This document shows positions 51,885 to 61,504 of a DNA stretch of 64,000 nt, in pieces. The translations under genes and the position numbers were made by a program. Position 1 is the first letter of the stretch. Every line of letters starts with the position of its first letter. A model generated the notes under the pieces. That model was not told the DNA's origin. It was given only the letters and a program-made list of their open reading frames with translations, and did not search any database. Origin of the DNA: JBCCQH01 sp039024435 (GTDB lineage Bacteria > Bacteroidota > Bacteroidia > J057 > JADKCL01); the NCBI GenBank assembly GCA_039024435.1, contig JBCCQH010000007.1:1-64000 (forward strand), read 5' to 3'.

Positions 51885-53678
51885 ATGGACAACTCACCGG
51901 GAACCCAGTCAATCAAGAAATTGGTCGAGGAGATTGACGCCAAAAACATTGTGCTCCCGGATTTCCAGCGCGATTTTGTCTGGGATAAAGGAAAGTCACT
52001 CGAACTATTTGATTCTCTGGCGCGGGACGTATTCATTGGTACGATCATTTTTGGCGTTCCCAGTTTTGACATTGCGATTCGGGAAATCGACAACCGGCCC
52101 CGGAAGCAGCGGGGAAAGCGCCGTCGTCCCCTCAAACGGCGTACATTTTCCGCCAAACAAGTCAATACCAAGGTAAAAGTGGACCAGTTCCGCTTGATTT
52201 TGGACGGTCAGCAGCGCATCACCTCGCTCTATCGCGCACTGAAAGGCGGAGATGAAATCTATTTTGTCATGGCCGGGGACGATGACCTCACGCCGGAAAT
52301 CCTCAATAAGCCCATCAATGAGCGCTCACTGGAAGAGTTGTTGTACGCCTTTTCCAGCAAAGAAGATCCCGTGCGGATATCGATTCTCCTTAGCGATAGC
52401 TGGAAGATCATTCAGGGGGAAATTCAGCGGGAACGGGACAAAATCCGCTTGCTCAAAGCTTCCGCTTTTTACGAAGGGCGCGGCGAACTGAATGAGGCAC
52501 AGGAGGAAATCATTGAGAACCAATTCCTGATCGGACTCGAACGCCTGGAAGATCTCATCAAAGGGGAAAAGCTGCTGTCGTATTATCTACTGGATACCAC
52601 CGAACAAAAATTTGCTTTGTTTTTTGAGCGGAGCAACAGCCTCGGCATCCGGTTGAGCTTCATCGACATCCTCACTGCGAAGCTGTATGCAGGCTTCAAG
52701 CTCCGCGACAAAAAGGATGACTACAATAAGAACTCCAAGTGGAAACTGAACGTACAGGTGATCGTTCGCTCAATTTCCTACATCGTCAGCCACGGGAAAA
52801 ACGTCGAGCAGTCATTTATCCTCAAAGAGCTGGAACCCAAACATTTCAACGAACATTGGGATGACCTGACCGGACTTTACACCAAGACGCTGGATTGGCT
52901 GGAAAACAACCACTTGATCGTTTCTCAAGCCTGGCTGCCTTACGAGAACCTGCTGATTGCCCTGATTTTGTTTCTGCGCAAGATTCCGAGCCAGGATTTC
53001 AGCCAGATCTCCGAACGGCAGAGCAAAGTGCTCAAATACTGGTATTGGGCGGCGGCATTTTCTCAGCGCTACTCGCGGGCGACCGGGACGATGATTCTGG
53101 AAGATGGCCCGACGCTGGAACGCATCGCTACGGAGGAGGGGTACATCAATCGATCCTGGGTGAATTCGCTGCGGCCCCTGGTGAGCACCGAAGAAGATGT
53201 CCTCAATGTGGTCGGAAAAAGCTCGATCTACATCGGGATCATAAACCTGATCAACTTTGCCGCCCAAGGGCTGCTGGATTGGAGCAACAGCGACAAGTTG
53301 CATTCCGGCCAGAAACTGGAGGAGCACCACATATTTCCCCGCAAGTACCTGAAAGACCAATACCCCGAAGGCTCGGGTGAGCGCGAATACATCAATTCGG
53401 TGGCGAACAAGGCCCTCATTCCCAAAATCACCAACATCAAAATCAGCGACAAAAAGCCCTCGGAATACCTGAACGCCATCAAAGACAAGAAAAATCCCAA
53501 ATTGGCGGATGCTTTGCGGAGCCACCAGATATTTGAGGTTGAGAAGTTACTGCAAGGCAACTTTGACCAGGAGTACTTTGATTTTTTGATGCACCGCTCG
53601 ATTCTGATCATGGCCCTGATCAAGCAGTACGTATTTGACCTGAAGCAAGATTTGTTTCCTGGGGTCAATGGCCATTAG
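51885..53678 (+). CDS. DUF262/HNH protein, GmrSD-like nuclease
   Basis: A 597-residue protein. ATG 51885 was chosen for its position before the conserved domain. The DUF262 domain (about 1-330) carries PDFQRDFVW (25-33) and DGQQRITSLYR (107-117), the conserved signature that in related proteins binds or hydrolyses NTP. A basic insertion (RKQRGKRRRPLKRR) sits between them. The C-terminal half ends in an HNH-type motif, HHIFP (481-485) followed by conserved Asn-containing segments VANKALIP and TNIKISDKKP. GmrSD, the founding type IV restriction enzyme, joins DUF262 and DUF1524 (HNH) halves, and here both occur in one chain. It stands alone, so an anti-phage or DNA-processing role is inferred. 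Confidence 0.85.
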   Translation: MDNSPGTQSIKKLVEEIDAKNIVLPDFQRDFVWDKGKSLELFDSLARDVFIGTIIFGVPSFDIAIREIDNRPRKQRGKRRRPLKRRTFSAKQVNTKVKVDQFRLILDGQQRITSLYRALKGGDEIYFVMAGDDDLTPEILNKPINERSLEELLYAFSSKEDPVRISILLSDSWKIIQGEIQRERDKIRLLKASAFYEGRGELNEAQEEIIENQFLIGLERLEDLIKGEKLLSYYLLDTTEQKFALFFERSNSLGIRLSFIDILTAKLYAGFKLRDKKDDYNKNSKWKLNVQVIVRSISYIVSHGKNVEQSFILKELEPKHFNEHWDDLTGLYTKTLDWLENNHLIVSQAWLPYENLLIALILFLRKIPSQDFSQISERQSKVLKYWYWAAAFSQRYSRATGTMILEDGPTLERIATEEGYINRSWVNSLRPLVSTEEDVLNVVGKSSIYIGIINLINFAAQGLLDWSNSDKLHSGQKLEEHHIFPRKYLKDQYPEGSGEREYINSVANKALIPKITNIKISDKKPSEYLNAIKDKKNPKLADALRSHQIFEVEKLLQGNFDQEYFDFLMHRSILIMALIKQYVFDLKQDLFPGVNGH

Positions 53679-53791
53679 TCCGAAAAAAACTAAGTTGATA
53701 CCGCATACGGGCCGCAGGAACGAGGCAACTTTGCGGTCCGATTTTACGTTTAAAGGATATAAAACTGTAATCGAAAATAGGTTAAACTAAA

Positions 53792-54466
53792 ATGTTAGGA
53801 TTTTTCATTATCCCCATCGTATTCATGCTCATTGGCATGGTGGTGAGTTCACGGCTAAAATCACGCATGGCGAAATACTCGCAGATGCAATTGCGCAGCG
53901 GCCTTTCTGGCCGGGAAGTAGCGGAAAAAATGTTGCGTGACCACGGCATTCACGACGTTGAAATCGTCTCGACCGGTGGCTTTTTGACCGATCACTACAA
54001 TCCGATGAAAAAAACGGTAAATCTCAGCGAAGGGGTTTACAATGCCCGTTCAGTTGCGGCCGCTGCGGTAGCCGCCCACGAAGTGGGCCACGCGGTGCAG
54101 CATGCCGCCGCCTACACGCCCGTCATGTGGCGCAGTGCTTTGGTTCCCCTCGCTAAGATGGGCGGTTGGATCGCCAATATTGCGATCATGGTCGGTTTGT
54201 ACATGTTGAGCTCGAATCCCACGATCCTGTGGATCGGAGTGATCGGGTACGCTGCAACCACCTTGTTTTCGGTGGTGACCCTGCCCGTAGAGTTCGATGC
54301 GACCCGCCGCGGCCTCAAGTGGTTGACCAATGCGGGCATTACCTACGGTGAAGAACACGAAGCCGCCAAAGACGGCTTGCGTTGGGCGGCCCTGACCTAC
54401 GTGGTCGCGGCCCTGGCGAGCATTGCCCAGTTGCTCTGGCTGATTTTGCTGGCTTCCCGCGACTGA
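53792..54466 (+). CDS. Zinc metallopeptidase, YugP family
   Basis: A 224-residue integral membrane peptidase. An N-terminal helix (LGFFIIPIVFMLIGMVVSS) leads into a cytoplasmic region with the zinc-binding HEVGHAVQH (H96, E97, H100) and the third ligand likely Glu downstream, in VEFDATRRGLKWL. Two more hydrophobic helices follow (IANIAIMVGLYML and WIGVIGYAATTLFSVVTLPV), plus one at the C-terminus. The length and motif match Zn_peptidase_2 (YugP). Biological substrate unknown. A strong terminator follows. Confidence 0.93.
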   Translation: MLGFFIIPIVFMLIGMVVSSRLKSRMAKYSQMQLRSGLSGREVAEKMLRDHGIHDVEIVSTGGFLTDHYNPMKKTVNLSEGVYNARSVAAAAVAAHEVGHAVQHAAAYTPVMWRSALVPLAKMGGWIANIAIMVGLYMLSSNPTILWIGVIGYAATTLFSVVTLPVEFDATRRGLKWLTNAGITYGEEHEAAKDGLRWAALTYVVAALASIAQLLWLILLASRD

Positions 54467-54484
54467 TCGCACCTGCAAACGATC

Positions 54485-54530
54485 AAAAGCCCTCCTCCAG
54501 TGCATAGGCACTGGCGGAGGGCTTTTATTG
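54485..54530 (+). terminator. Rho-independent terminator after the zinc peptidase
   Basis: AAAAGCCCTCC and GGAGGGCTTTT, with inner CAGTGC/GCACTG pairing, form a long stem at 54485-54526, followed by TATTG. It lies about 20 bp after the stop at 54466. Confidence 0.85.
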
Positions 54531-54794
54531 GGGTCGGCAAGTCAGAAAGAGGGTGTATTTCCGGCAATTTCGGGAATGCTGAGGGGTGATGGCGGCGCCA
54601 TTGCCCAGCGTTGATTTCGACCGGCAAGGCGGGAAATTGCTCCTCTGCGGCCGCCCGCAAAAACACTTGGCCGTCGGATAAAAATCAGCGGGCGTTGTTT
54701 TGACCTTGGATCAAAACAACGCCCGTTCACTCGTTGGGTCGGCACCTCGGAAACAAATCAAAAGCTCAGATGGCCGCCCTTGCAACTTCCGCGC
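54531..54794. other. Intergenic region with a 14-bp stem hairpin
   Basis: The region holds no gene. It ends with a hairpin GGGCGTTGTTTTGA (54690-54703) / TCAAAACAACGCCC (54711-54724), perfect over 14 bp, likely the terminator of the giant adhesin gene on the minus strand. Confidence 0.6.
54690..54724 (-). terminator. Terminator of the giant adhesin gene
   Basis: Perfect 14-bp stem with a 7-base loop; A/T runs lie inside the stem. It lies about 70 bp beyond the adhesin stop at 54795 in the direction of that gene. Confidence 0.6.
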
Positions 54795-57700
54795 CTAGCG
54801 CACCAGGGTGACATCGCCGGCGTACTCTTTGTCCGCGATTTTGACGTAGTAATAGTACACCCCATCCGGAACATCATTGCCTTGCTGGTCCTTTCCGTTC
54901 CAGCCTTGTTGCTTGTTGCGCGACTCGTACACCATCACGCCCCAGCGGTCGTACACCTGAATGGTAAAGGGCTGTGAACCCGTGTACTCCACCAGAAAAC
55001 GGTCATTGATGTCGTCATCGTTCGGGCTGAAGACATTCGGGATAAACAGATCCGGGGTGATCACGATGTAGGGCCCCTGGATCGCCATCCCGTGGCAGCC
55101 ATAAATGTTCGTGGCAATCAGCGTCACGAAGTATTCGCCCGGATCGGTGTAGGTGTGGGCCGGTTCGTATTCCGTCGACACCCGCCCGTCCCCAAAGTTC
55201 CAGTTGAAGACCGTTGCCTCCTGGGTCAAGTTGGTGAACTGGACGTCGGTAGCCGGGAGGTGCATTTCAATCGGCGGGGCTGGATTGCTCGTAAAGTCGA
55301 CCTTAGCGGTGTCGAGCACATTGACCGTCACACTGGAAATCGAAGCCGCACAGCCGCCGGTATTGACCACCGTGAGCGTTACATCAAAGCGCCCGGGCCC
55401 TTCGTAGATGTGGGTAGGGAATTCTTCATTTGAGACCGGGGTTCCGTCGCCAAAGTCCCAGATATAGGCAATGGCATCGGTGGCGGTTTGGATGAAATTC
55501 ACCGTATGCGGGACGCAGCCTTCCTCCAGCGAACTCACGTAAGCCGGTTCCGGAGATGGAATCACATTGATCGTCACGGCGGCACTGTCTGAACAGCCCC
55601 CCTCGGCGATCACGACCGTATAGGTCGTGGTGGTATCCGGCGAAGCCATCGGATTGGCGGTCGTCGGGTCACTCAGACCATTTGGTGGAAACCAAGTATA
55701 AGAGGCACCACCGAGTCCGCCGCTGCTGAACAACTGAACCGAATCCACACTGCAAATCACGCTGGTGTCGGCATCAATGGTGGCGATCATTTCCGGAATC
55801 ACCGTCACCAGAACCGAATCAGTAAAGGAACAGTCCGTATAATTCACCGTTAGGTAATACCACGTGCTATTTTCCGGCCAAACCGTCGGGGTCGGTGAGG
55901 TAGGATCATCCATATTGGTCGTCGGCGTCCAATTGTAGGTGATTTGGCTGATCGGCGCACTGTCAGTGGTCGTATAATAATAACTGCCCTGCAACTGCAC
56001 GCTGTCGCTGCCGCAAATCGCGATATTATCGCCCGCCTCCGCAATGGGGGCCGGTTTCACGTAGACCACCGCCGTGTCGGGAGCGCTGGAACAACCCCAG
56101 TTCGTGGTGGCCACCACGGTGTAGGCCGTCGTGGAATCGGGACTCACAAAGATGTCTTCTAGGAGGTTACTGCCAATGATCCCCACCGTGTCCTGCCACT
56201 CAAACGTGTACGTCGCAGTGGAATCGCCGCCGGCTTGCGCATCGAGGATTGCCGTCTCGCCGAGACAGATTTCCCGGTCCCATCCGGCTTCCACCGTCGG
56301 AATCGTGTGCACACGCACCTCGACCGAGTCCGCGTAACTGGGACAATCATTCGAATAGACCACCAGACTGTAAACCGTGGTCACCGTGGGATTCGCAATC
56401 GGATTGGCGATCGTGGTGTCACTGAGACCGTTTGAAGGCGACCATTGGTACTCGTAAACCGGGCCAGCATCCGTACCGAAGCCCTGCAAGACCACCGAGT
56501 CCCCCAGACAGATATCAAAATCGGGCCCGGCCACCGCAACCGGGACCGGATTGACGTGGACAGTCACCGTCGCGAGGGTATCGGTCAAGGTCAACTCACT
56601 GGAACATCCAGTGGTTGAATCCGTCACCACCAAGGAATAAATCGTTGTCGTGTCCGGTCGCGCACAAGGGGTTGCCGCCGTAGAATCGTTCAATCCGACT
56701 CCCGGCGACCAATTGTAGCCGTAGAATCCGGAAAGCTGAGAATTGTTGACCACCACGGGGTTCAGCACGACACAGGGAGCGCTGTCCCCGCACATAAAGA
56801 CGTCGGCGCCCGCATCTACGATGGGTTTGGGCAACTCGGTCACAAAGACCGAATCGGTGTCCGAGACGCACCCATTGACGTCGGTGACAAACACATAATA
56901 CCAAGTACTCGAATCGGGATTGGCGATGGGGTCATCGTCATTGACTGAGTCCAGGCCACAGAAAGTGTAACTCGAATCGCAGTACCAGGAATAGTAGTAC
57001 GGCGTCTGGCCGCCCGTCGCGAACGAGGTCAACTGTGCGCCGCCCTCACCTTCACAGAAGGATACATCGGGACCGGCGGTGACATCCGGACGCGGAATCT
57101 GAATGATGGTATCGGTTACTTCCAAAGTACAGCCGTTCAGGTCGGTGATCGTGACCGTGTAGATGCCCGGCATCAAGTTCGTCGCCAGTTGCGTGGTCTG
57201 CACCGGCATGGTGTTCCATTGATAAGTGTAGCCGGGGGTACCGCCACTCGGTACGACCCCGATGGAGCCATCCGGTGTGGTGGACATACAGCCCATATTT
57301 GTGACCACCACCGAGGCAGTAATCGGGGGCGGCTGATTGATCGTCACGAAGGCCGTATCGGTACAGCCAAAGTTATCGGTAACGACCACCGAATACAGGC
57401 CGGCGGCGAGTCCGGTTGCTGTCGGAGTGGTCTGCCCGTTGCTCCAAAAGAAGGTGTAGGGACCGGTACCGCCGCTGGCGACCGCCGAGGCGGTTCCGTC
57501 CGCGCTGCCGAAACAGAGCGCATTGGTCGAGGCGTCGATGGCAGCGGTCGGCCGCGGTTCATTTCCAACGGTCACCTGAGCAAAGCCCTCACACCCGTTC
57601 AGGTCGGTGATGGTGACATTGTACACGCCGGGCAATAGGTTGACCGCAGTTTGGGTAGTTTGCACCGGATTCGAGTTCCACTGGTAGGTAAATCCACCTA

Positions 57701-60700
57701 CACCGCCAAATGAGGTTACGGTCGCGGTACCGGTAGGATCGCCGCAGGTCGCATTCGTGGAGTTGGTGGAGGAAATGATGGGCGGCGGTTGAGAAACGGC
57801 AGTGGTTGCCGAATCGACGCAGCCATTCGTATCGGTGACCACGACGGTGTAGCTTCCGGTGGGAAGGTTGGATGCGGTCGGTGTATTCTGCACTGGATTC
57901 GTATTCCAGGTGTAGCTGTAGCCGGGGGTGCCGCCCGACACTGCTACCGAAACACTGCCGTCGGTGCCAAGGAAACAGGATGTCGAAGCCGAACTCGGTA
58001 CCAGGGCGAGGGCCGGAGGCTGAAGGATCGCGATGGTATCGACCCGGTCGCATACCAAATACCCCAGGGTGCCACCGGCAGGGGTAAAGGCGGTGTCGGT
58101 CACAGTGACAGTGTAGATTCCGGCGGGAAGGTTGTTGATCGTAGCCCCCACGCCGCTGTTGGACCAGGTGTAGCCGTAGTTGCCATTGCCGCCACTGGCC
58201 TGGGCCGTAGCGGAACCGGCGGAGTCACCGAAGCACAAGTTGTCGACGCTGGTGATGGCATTGTTGAGCGGAGTCGGTTCTCCCACAACCGCAGAATCGA
58301 TTGCGGTACAGGTGGAAACCGTGACCGGTTGCGGACCGGTGATGCGGATATTGTTCACCGCAATTGAGGGATCGTTGCCGTTTCCATCGTCGTTATTGGT
58401 CCAGTTGAAACCAATTTGCAAGTCCGGAATGTTGTTGCAGGAAGCGGGCAGTACGGCGGTGAAGTTGGTCCATTGGCCCTGCCCCGGATTGCAAGTTGCG
58501 CTCTTGATGCTCGGGGTCAGGACTTGCCAGCCGTTGCCGTCGTTGAAGAGGAGGGAGGCATTGTCCAAGAGGGCGTCGCCGACCGAGATGTAATCAAAGG
58601 TCAACGTCAGCCCGGTGTAACCCGTCGTATTAATGAAAGGCGATTCGGCTCGCATGTTCGTTTCGGGGCAAGGCCCCACGCCGCAGAGGCCCCCTCGCTC
58701 GTACACCGCACCGCCAAAAGGATTGGCGAGGCTGGTGATGTGCAGGGTGCGGTCATTGTTATTGCTGGTGCCGCAGCCGGGAGGCAGTACCCCGCCTTCG
58801 TCATCGGAGATGGTCCAGAAGTTGCGCTCGGTGCCATTGGGTCCCGTGGCCACATTCAGCGTCCATGGCGAATTGCCTTCGAAATCTTCGTAATAAAGCG
58901 AGACCGAATCGGCCCCGAAGCAGGTGTCGGTGACTTCCAGGACGTAAGTGCCCGCAGTGAGATTGGTCACCGAATCCGAGGTCGCGTTGATGGGGGACCA
59001 GGAATAGCTGTAGTTGCCGTGGCCACCGGTGATGGTAGAGGCAACGATCCCCGTCGCGTCACCATTACAAGCCGCATCGTACACAGTAAAAGCGAAGTTG
59101 ACTGCCGTCGGCTCGGTAATTTCAATGCTGTCGCTGATCGCACAGCCGAAGGTATCGGTCACAGTGATGAAATAGGTGCCCGCAATCAGGCCGGAGATGT
59201 CTTCGTTGGCCGAGTTAAAACCGCCCGGGCCGCTCCAGGAATAGATGTAGGGCGGCGAGTCGCCGGTGACGGTGAGTTCCACCGCGCCATCCGCGCCGCC
59301 ATTGCAGCAGACATCGGTTCCGATCAGGTTCGTCCAGAGCGGCGACGGCGGCTGGGTCACCTCTACGCTGTCCATGGACATGCAGCCTGCGGAATCGGTC
59401 ACGGTGACGAAATAGGTGCCGGCAAACAAGTTCGCGATGTCCTCGGTGGCGGCATTGTAGCCATTGGGTCCGGTCCAGGCGATGGTAAATGGTGCGAGCC
59501 CATTGGTGATCGTCATGTCCACCGCACCGGTTGAATTTCCGTAGCAGAGCACCGGTGTTTCCACAAAGCTCAACTGGGGCGGGAAACTGACCGTGACATT
59601 CATGGTGTCCATGTCCACGCAGTTGCTCTGTGTATTGGTCACCGTGAGGATGTATTGTTGGTTCAGTACGGTCGGTCCCGGATTGTTGATGTTCAGGATG
59701 GGATTGCCCGAGGTAGAGTCGTTGAGGAAGATCCCGGGCGTCCAGAGATAGACCTCATTTGGCCCGCCTACGCCCCCCAGGGTATCGGTGCCCGAAGTGC
59801 AAAACAGCAAATCGGGGCCAGCATCCGCAATGGGAATCGGCGGTACGGTGACCGAATCGGTGATGGTCGTACTGCAACCGATGGAGTCGGTCATGGTAAG
59901 GGTATACCCGTAGGTTCCCGGCCCAGGGTAAATGTGGGTAAAGCAAGAGTCCACACTGTTGAGCCCGCCCTGGCCCGACCATTGATAGGTAAATGGGGGA
60001 ATGCCGGCAAAAGGCAGCGCACATATACTTATGGTATCGCACCGGGGAGGTTGCGGATTGGCCGCCACCAGAGGAGCGCTCACCACAATCGTCACCGTAA
60101 ACTGCGAAAATCCAAAGTTGGGACAAGCATTGTCCTGCATTTCCACCAGGAAACTGAAGGTTCCCGGGGTGGTGGGTGTCCAGCAAAAGGTCACGCTCGG
60201 GTTTTGCCCGATGATCGTATCGGTATTGGTGGGATTGCCCGTTTCGAAAAATGTACCACCGGGAATCCCGTTGTTCCACCAGATAGTCACGGTATCCTGG
60301 GTATTGGGGTCAATCACCGGAATGTCGAGGCACAAGTTGCTGTTGACGCAAGTCCCGACAAATATCCCGGTCGCGGAGCCGCCCGAACCCACTCCATTTT
60401 GGATGTTGGCGACGGAGTTTACCACCGGAACCTGGTTGGAGGGACAGGGGATCACGTTGATCTGCATGTCCCGCACGATGTTGTTGATGACCTGTCCGTT
60501 GCGCCACTCCTGCACGTAGACGCACATCACGCCGACCTCGATGTTGCCGGGGTTGGGAATGAAGCTAATGTCACCGGAGATGGGGTTGACATTGACCGTC
60601 CAGCTCGCCCCCATAGGAGCAGTGGGGGAGAAGCCTGGATTGTAGTTGACCTGAGTTCCATTTGCGTCGGTGAAGCACGGGCCGAGCGAGTAAGACAGAG

Positions 60701-61313
60701 AATCGCCGTCCGGGTCGACTGCGCCCTGGTTAAAGGTAAAGGGCTGGCTCTCGCACACGTAAGGCACCGGGGGATTGGTGAACTGCGGAGAGTTGTTGCA
60801 GACCTGCAGCGAAGTGTTCACTGAGAGCTGCGTAGTCCCGATGCCCTGGTTGGCCGCCCCCGAGGTAATGCCCCCGTTGCGGTTTTGACCGGTCCATTCA
60901 ATGTTGTAACTGCTACAATTTGTGTTGCAAATATCAAAGTCCCCGTACCGGTAATACTCTTCCACTCCGCGAATATTGGACCCGGGGTTGTTGCATTGCG
61001 TTACGGTTCCGGGACAGACGGGGGTTACTTCACTGACGAACCAGCAGTTGGTGGAGCCGTTGTTGTTGCAGGGCGTCCAATTGCCGATCTGTTGGGGTGG
61101 GGTACATCCGGGGCCTCCATTCCAGTTGAAGGTCATGATGCTGACGCCTTGTGCGCCACCGCAGTCTCGGTAGACACGGTGATTGACGCGGATCGTACAG
61201 TTATTGATGCAGGTGTAGGTGATGTCTACCCCCATAAGGTGGGTTGCTTTCGCCGGTTCCCAGGCGATTGACAGCAACAAAAACAAGCCAAAAAACAGGA
61301 AAAATCTTTTCAA
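54795..61313 (-). CDS. Giant SprB-like surface adhesin, T9SS type B
   Basis: A 2172-residue secreted surface protein with a signal peptide ending in AKA. Residues ~23-560 form a cysteine-rich N-terminal module (GVDITYTCINNCTIRVNHRV). About eight SprB repeats (about 585-1408) follow, each with a Cys-x-G start, a YxYxWS strand, LxAGxYxVTVTD and GC. The third repeat is interrupted by a jelly-roll-like insertion (about 805-1000). Five or six Ig-like repeats of the AGPDxxxC...LxG type lead to about 1930, then two PKD domains (WDFGDGTPVS, WNFGDGRVS). The C-terminal gliding-motility-associated domain (about 2090-2172) starts PNVFSPNDDDINDRF and ends DVTLVR. In gliding Bacteroidota such proteins mediate surface attachment and motility. 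Confidence 0.93.
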   Translation of the reverse strand: MKRFFLFFGLFLLLSIAWEPAKATHLMGVDITYTCINNCTIRVNHRVYRDCGGAQGVSIMTFNWNGGPGCTPPQQIGNWTPCNNNGSTNCWFVSEVTPVCPGTVTQCNNPGSNIRGVEEYYRYGDFDICNTNCSSYNIEWTGQNRNGGITSGAANQGIGTTQLSVNTSLQVCNNSPQFTNPPVPYVCESQPFTFNQGAVDPDGDSLSYSLGPCFTDANGTQVNYNPGFSPTAPMGASWTVNVNPISGDISFIPNPGNIEVGVMCVYVQEWRNGQVINNIVRDMQINVIPCPSNQVPVVNSVANIQNGVGSGGSATGIFVGTCVNSNLCLDIPVIDPNTQDTVTIWWNNGIPGGTFFETGNPTNTDTIIGQNPSVTFCWTPTTPGTFSFLVEMQDNACPNFGFSQFTVTIVVSAPLVAANPQPPRCDTISICALPFAGIPPFTYQWSGQGGLNSVDSCFTHIYPGPGTYGYTLTMTDSIGCSTTITDSVTVPPIPIADAGPDLLFCTSGTDTLGGVGGPNEVYLWTPGIFLNDSTSGNPILNINNPGPTVLNQQYILTVTNTQSNCVDMDTMNVTVSFPPQLSFVETPVLCYGNSTGAVDMTITNGLAPFTIAWTGPNGYNAATEDIANLFAGTYFVTVTDSAGCMSMDSVEVTQPPSPLWTNLIGTDVCCNGGADGAVELTVTGDSPPYIYSWSGPGGFNSANEDISGLIAGTYFITVTDTFGCAISDSIEITEPTAVNFAFTVYDAACNGDATGIVASTITGGHGNYSYSWSPINATSDSVTNLTAGTYVLEVTDTCFGADSVSLYYEDFEGNSPWTLNVATGPNGTERNFWTISDDEGGVLPPGCGTSNNNDRTLHITSLANPFGGAVYERGGLCGVGPCPETNMRAESPFINTTGYTGLTLTFDYISVGDALLDNASLLFNDGNGWQVLTPSIKSATCNPGQGQWTNFTAVLPASCNNIPDLQIGFNWTNNDDGNGNDPSIAVNNIRITGPQPVTVSTCTAIDSAVVGEPTPLNNAITSVDNLCFGDSAGSATAQASGGNGNYGYTWSNSGVGATINNLPAGIYTVTVTDTAFTPAGGTLGYLVCDRVDTIAILQPPALALVPSSASTSCFLGTDGSVSVAVSGGTPGYSYTWNTNPVQNTPTASNLPTGSYTVVVTDTNGCVDSATTAVSQPPPIISSTNSTNATCGDPTGTATVTSFGGVGGFTYQWNSNPVQTTQTAVNLLPGVYNVTITDLNGCEGFAQVTVGNEPRPTAAIDASTNALCFGSADGTASAVASGGTGPYTFFWSNGQTTPTATGLAAGLYSVVVTDNFGCTDTAFVTINQPPPITASVVVTNMGCMSTTPDGSIGVVPSGGTPGYTYQWNTMPVQTTQLATNLMPGIYTVTITDLNGCTLEVTDTIIQIPRPDVTAGPDVSFCEGEGGAQLTSFATGGQTPYYYSWYCDSSYTFCGLDSVNDDDPIANPDSSTWYYVFVTDVNGCVSDTDSVFVTELPKPIVDAGADVFMCGDSAPCVVLNPVVVNNSQLSGFYGYNWSPGVGLNDSTAATPCARPDTTTIYSLVVTDSTTGCSSELTLTDTLATVTVHVNPVPVAVAGPDFDICLGDSVVLQGFGTDAGPVYEYQWSPSNGLSDTTIANPIANPTVTTVYSLVVYSNDCPSYADSVEVRVHTIPTVEAGWDREICLGETAILDAQAGGDSTATYTFEWQDTVGIIGSNLLEDIFVSPDSTTAYTVVATTNWGCSSAPDTAVVYVKPAPIAEAGDNIAICGSDSVQLQGSYYYTTTDSAPISQITYNWTPTTNMDDPTSPTPTVWPENSTWYYLTVNYTDCSFTDSVLVTVIPEMIATIDADTSVICSVDSVQLFSSGGLGGASYTWFPPNGLSDPTTANPMASPDTTTTYTVVIAEGGCSDSAAVTINVIPSPEPAYVSSLEEGCVPHTVNFIQTATDAIAYIWDFGDGTPVSNEEFPTHIYEGPGRFDVTLTVVNTGGCAASISSVTVNVLDTAKVDFTSNPAPPIEMHLPATDVQFTNLTQEATVFNWNFGDGRVSTEYEPAHTYTDPGEYFVTLIATNIYGCHGMAIQGPYIVITPDLFIPNVFSPNDDDINDRFLVEYTGSQPFTIQVYDRWGVMVYESRNKQQGWNGKDQQGNDVPDGVYYYYVKIADKEYAGDVTLVR

Positions 61314-61504
61314 CAGGTTAAATTTTTTTGAGCGTTGCCGGCTACGAGTAAAAGACCCTTAATATAAGCATTATTTTGTGGCATAACCTATCCTCCCGTC
61401 AATCCGCCGACAGGATCAGAACTTCCCTGGTTTTCCGTGGCGGAAGCGTCGGGGGGCAATCAGTTAGGGCGGTAAACAGGGACCTGAATGCTTTTAGGGC
61501 GCAG

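Noticed and set aside
58416..59534. Plus-strand frame of about 372 codons in the adhesin region
   Set aside because: Antisense to SprB repeats; its apparent repeats mirror those of the adhesin.
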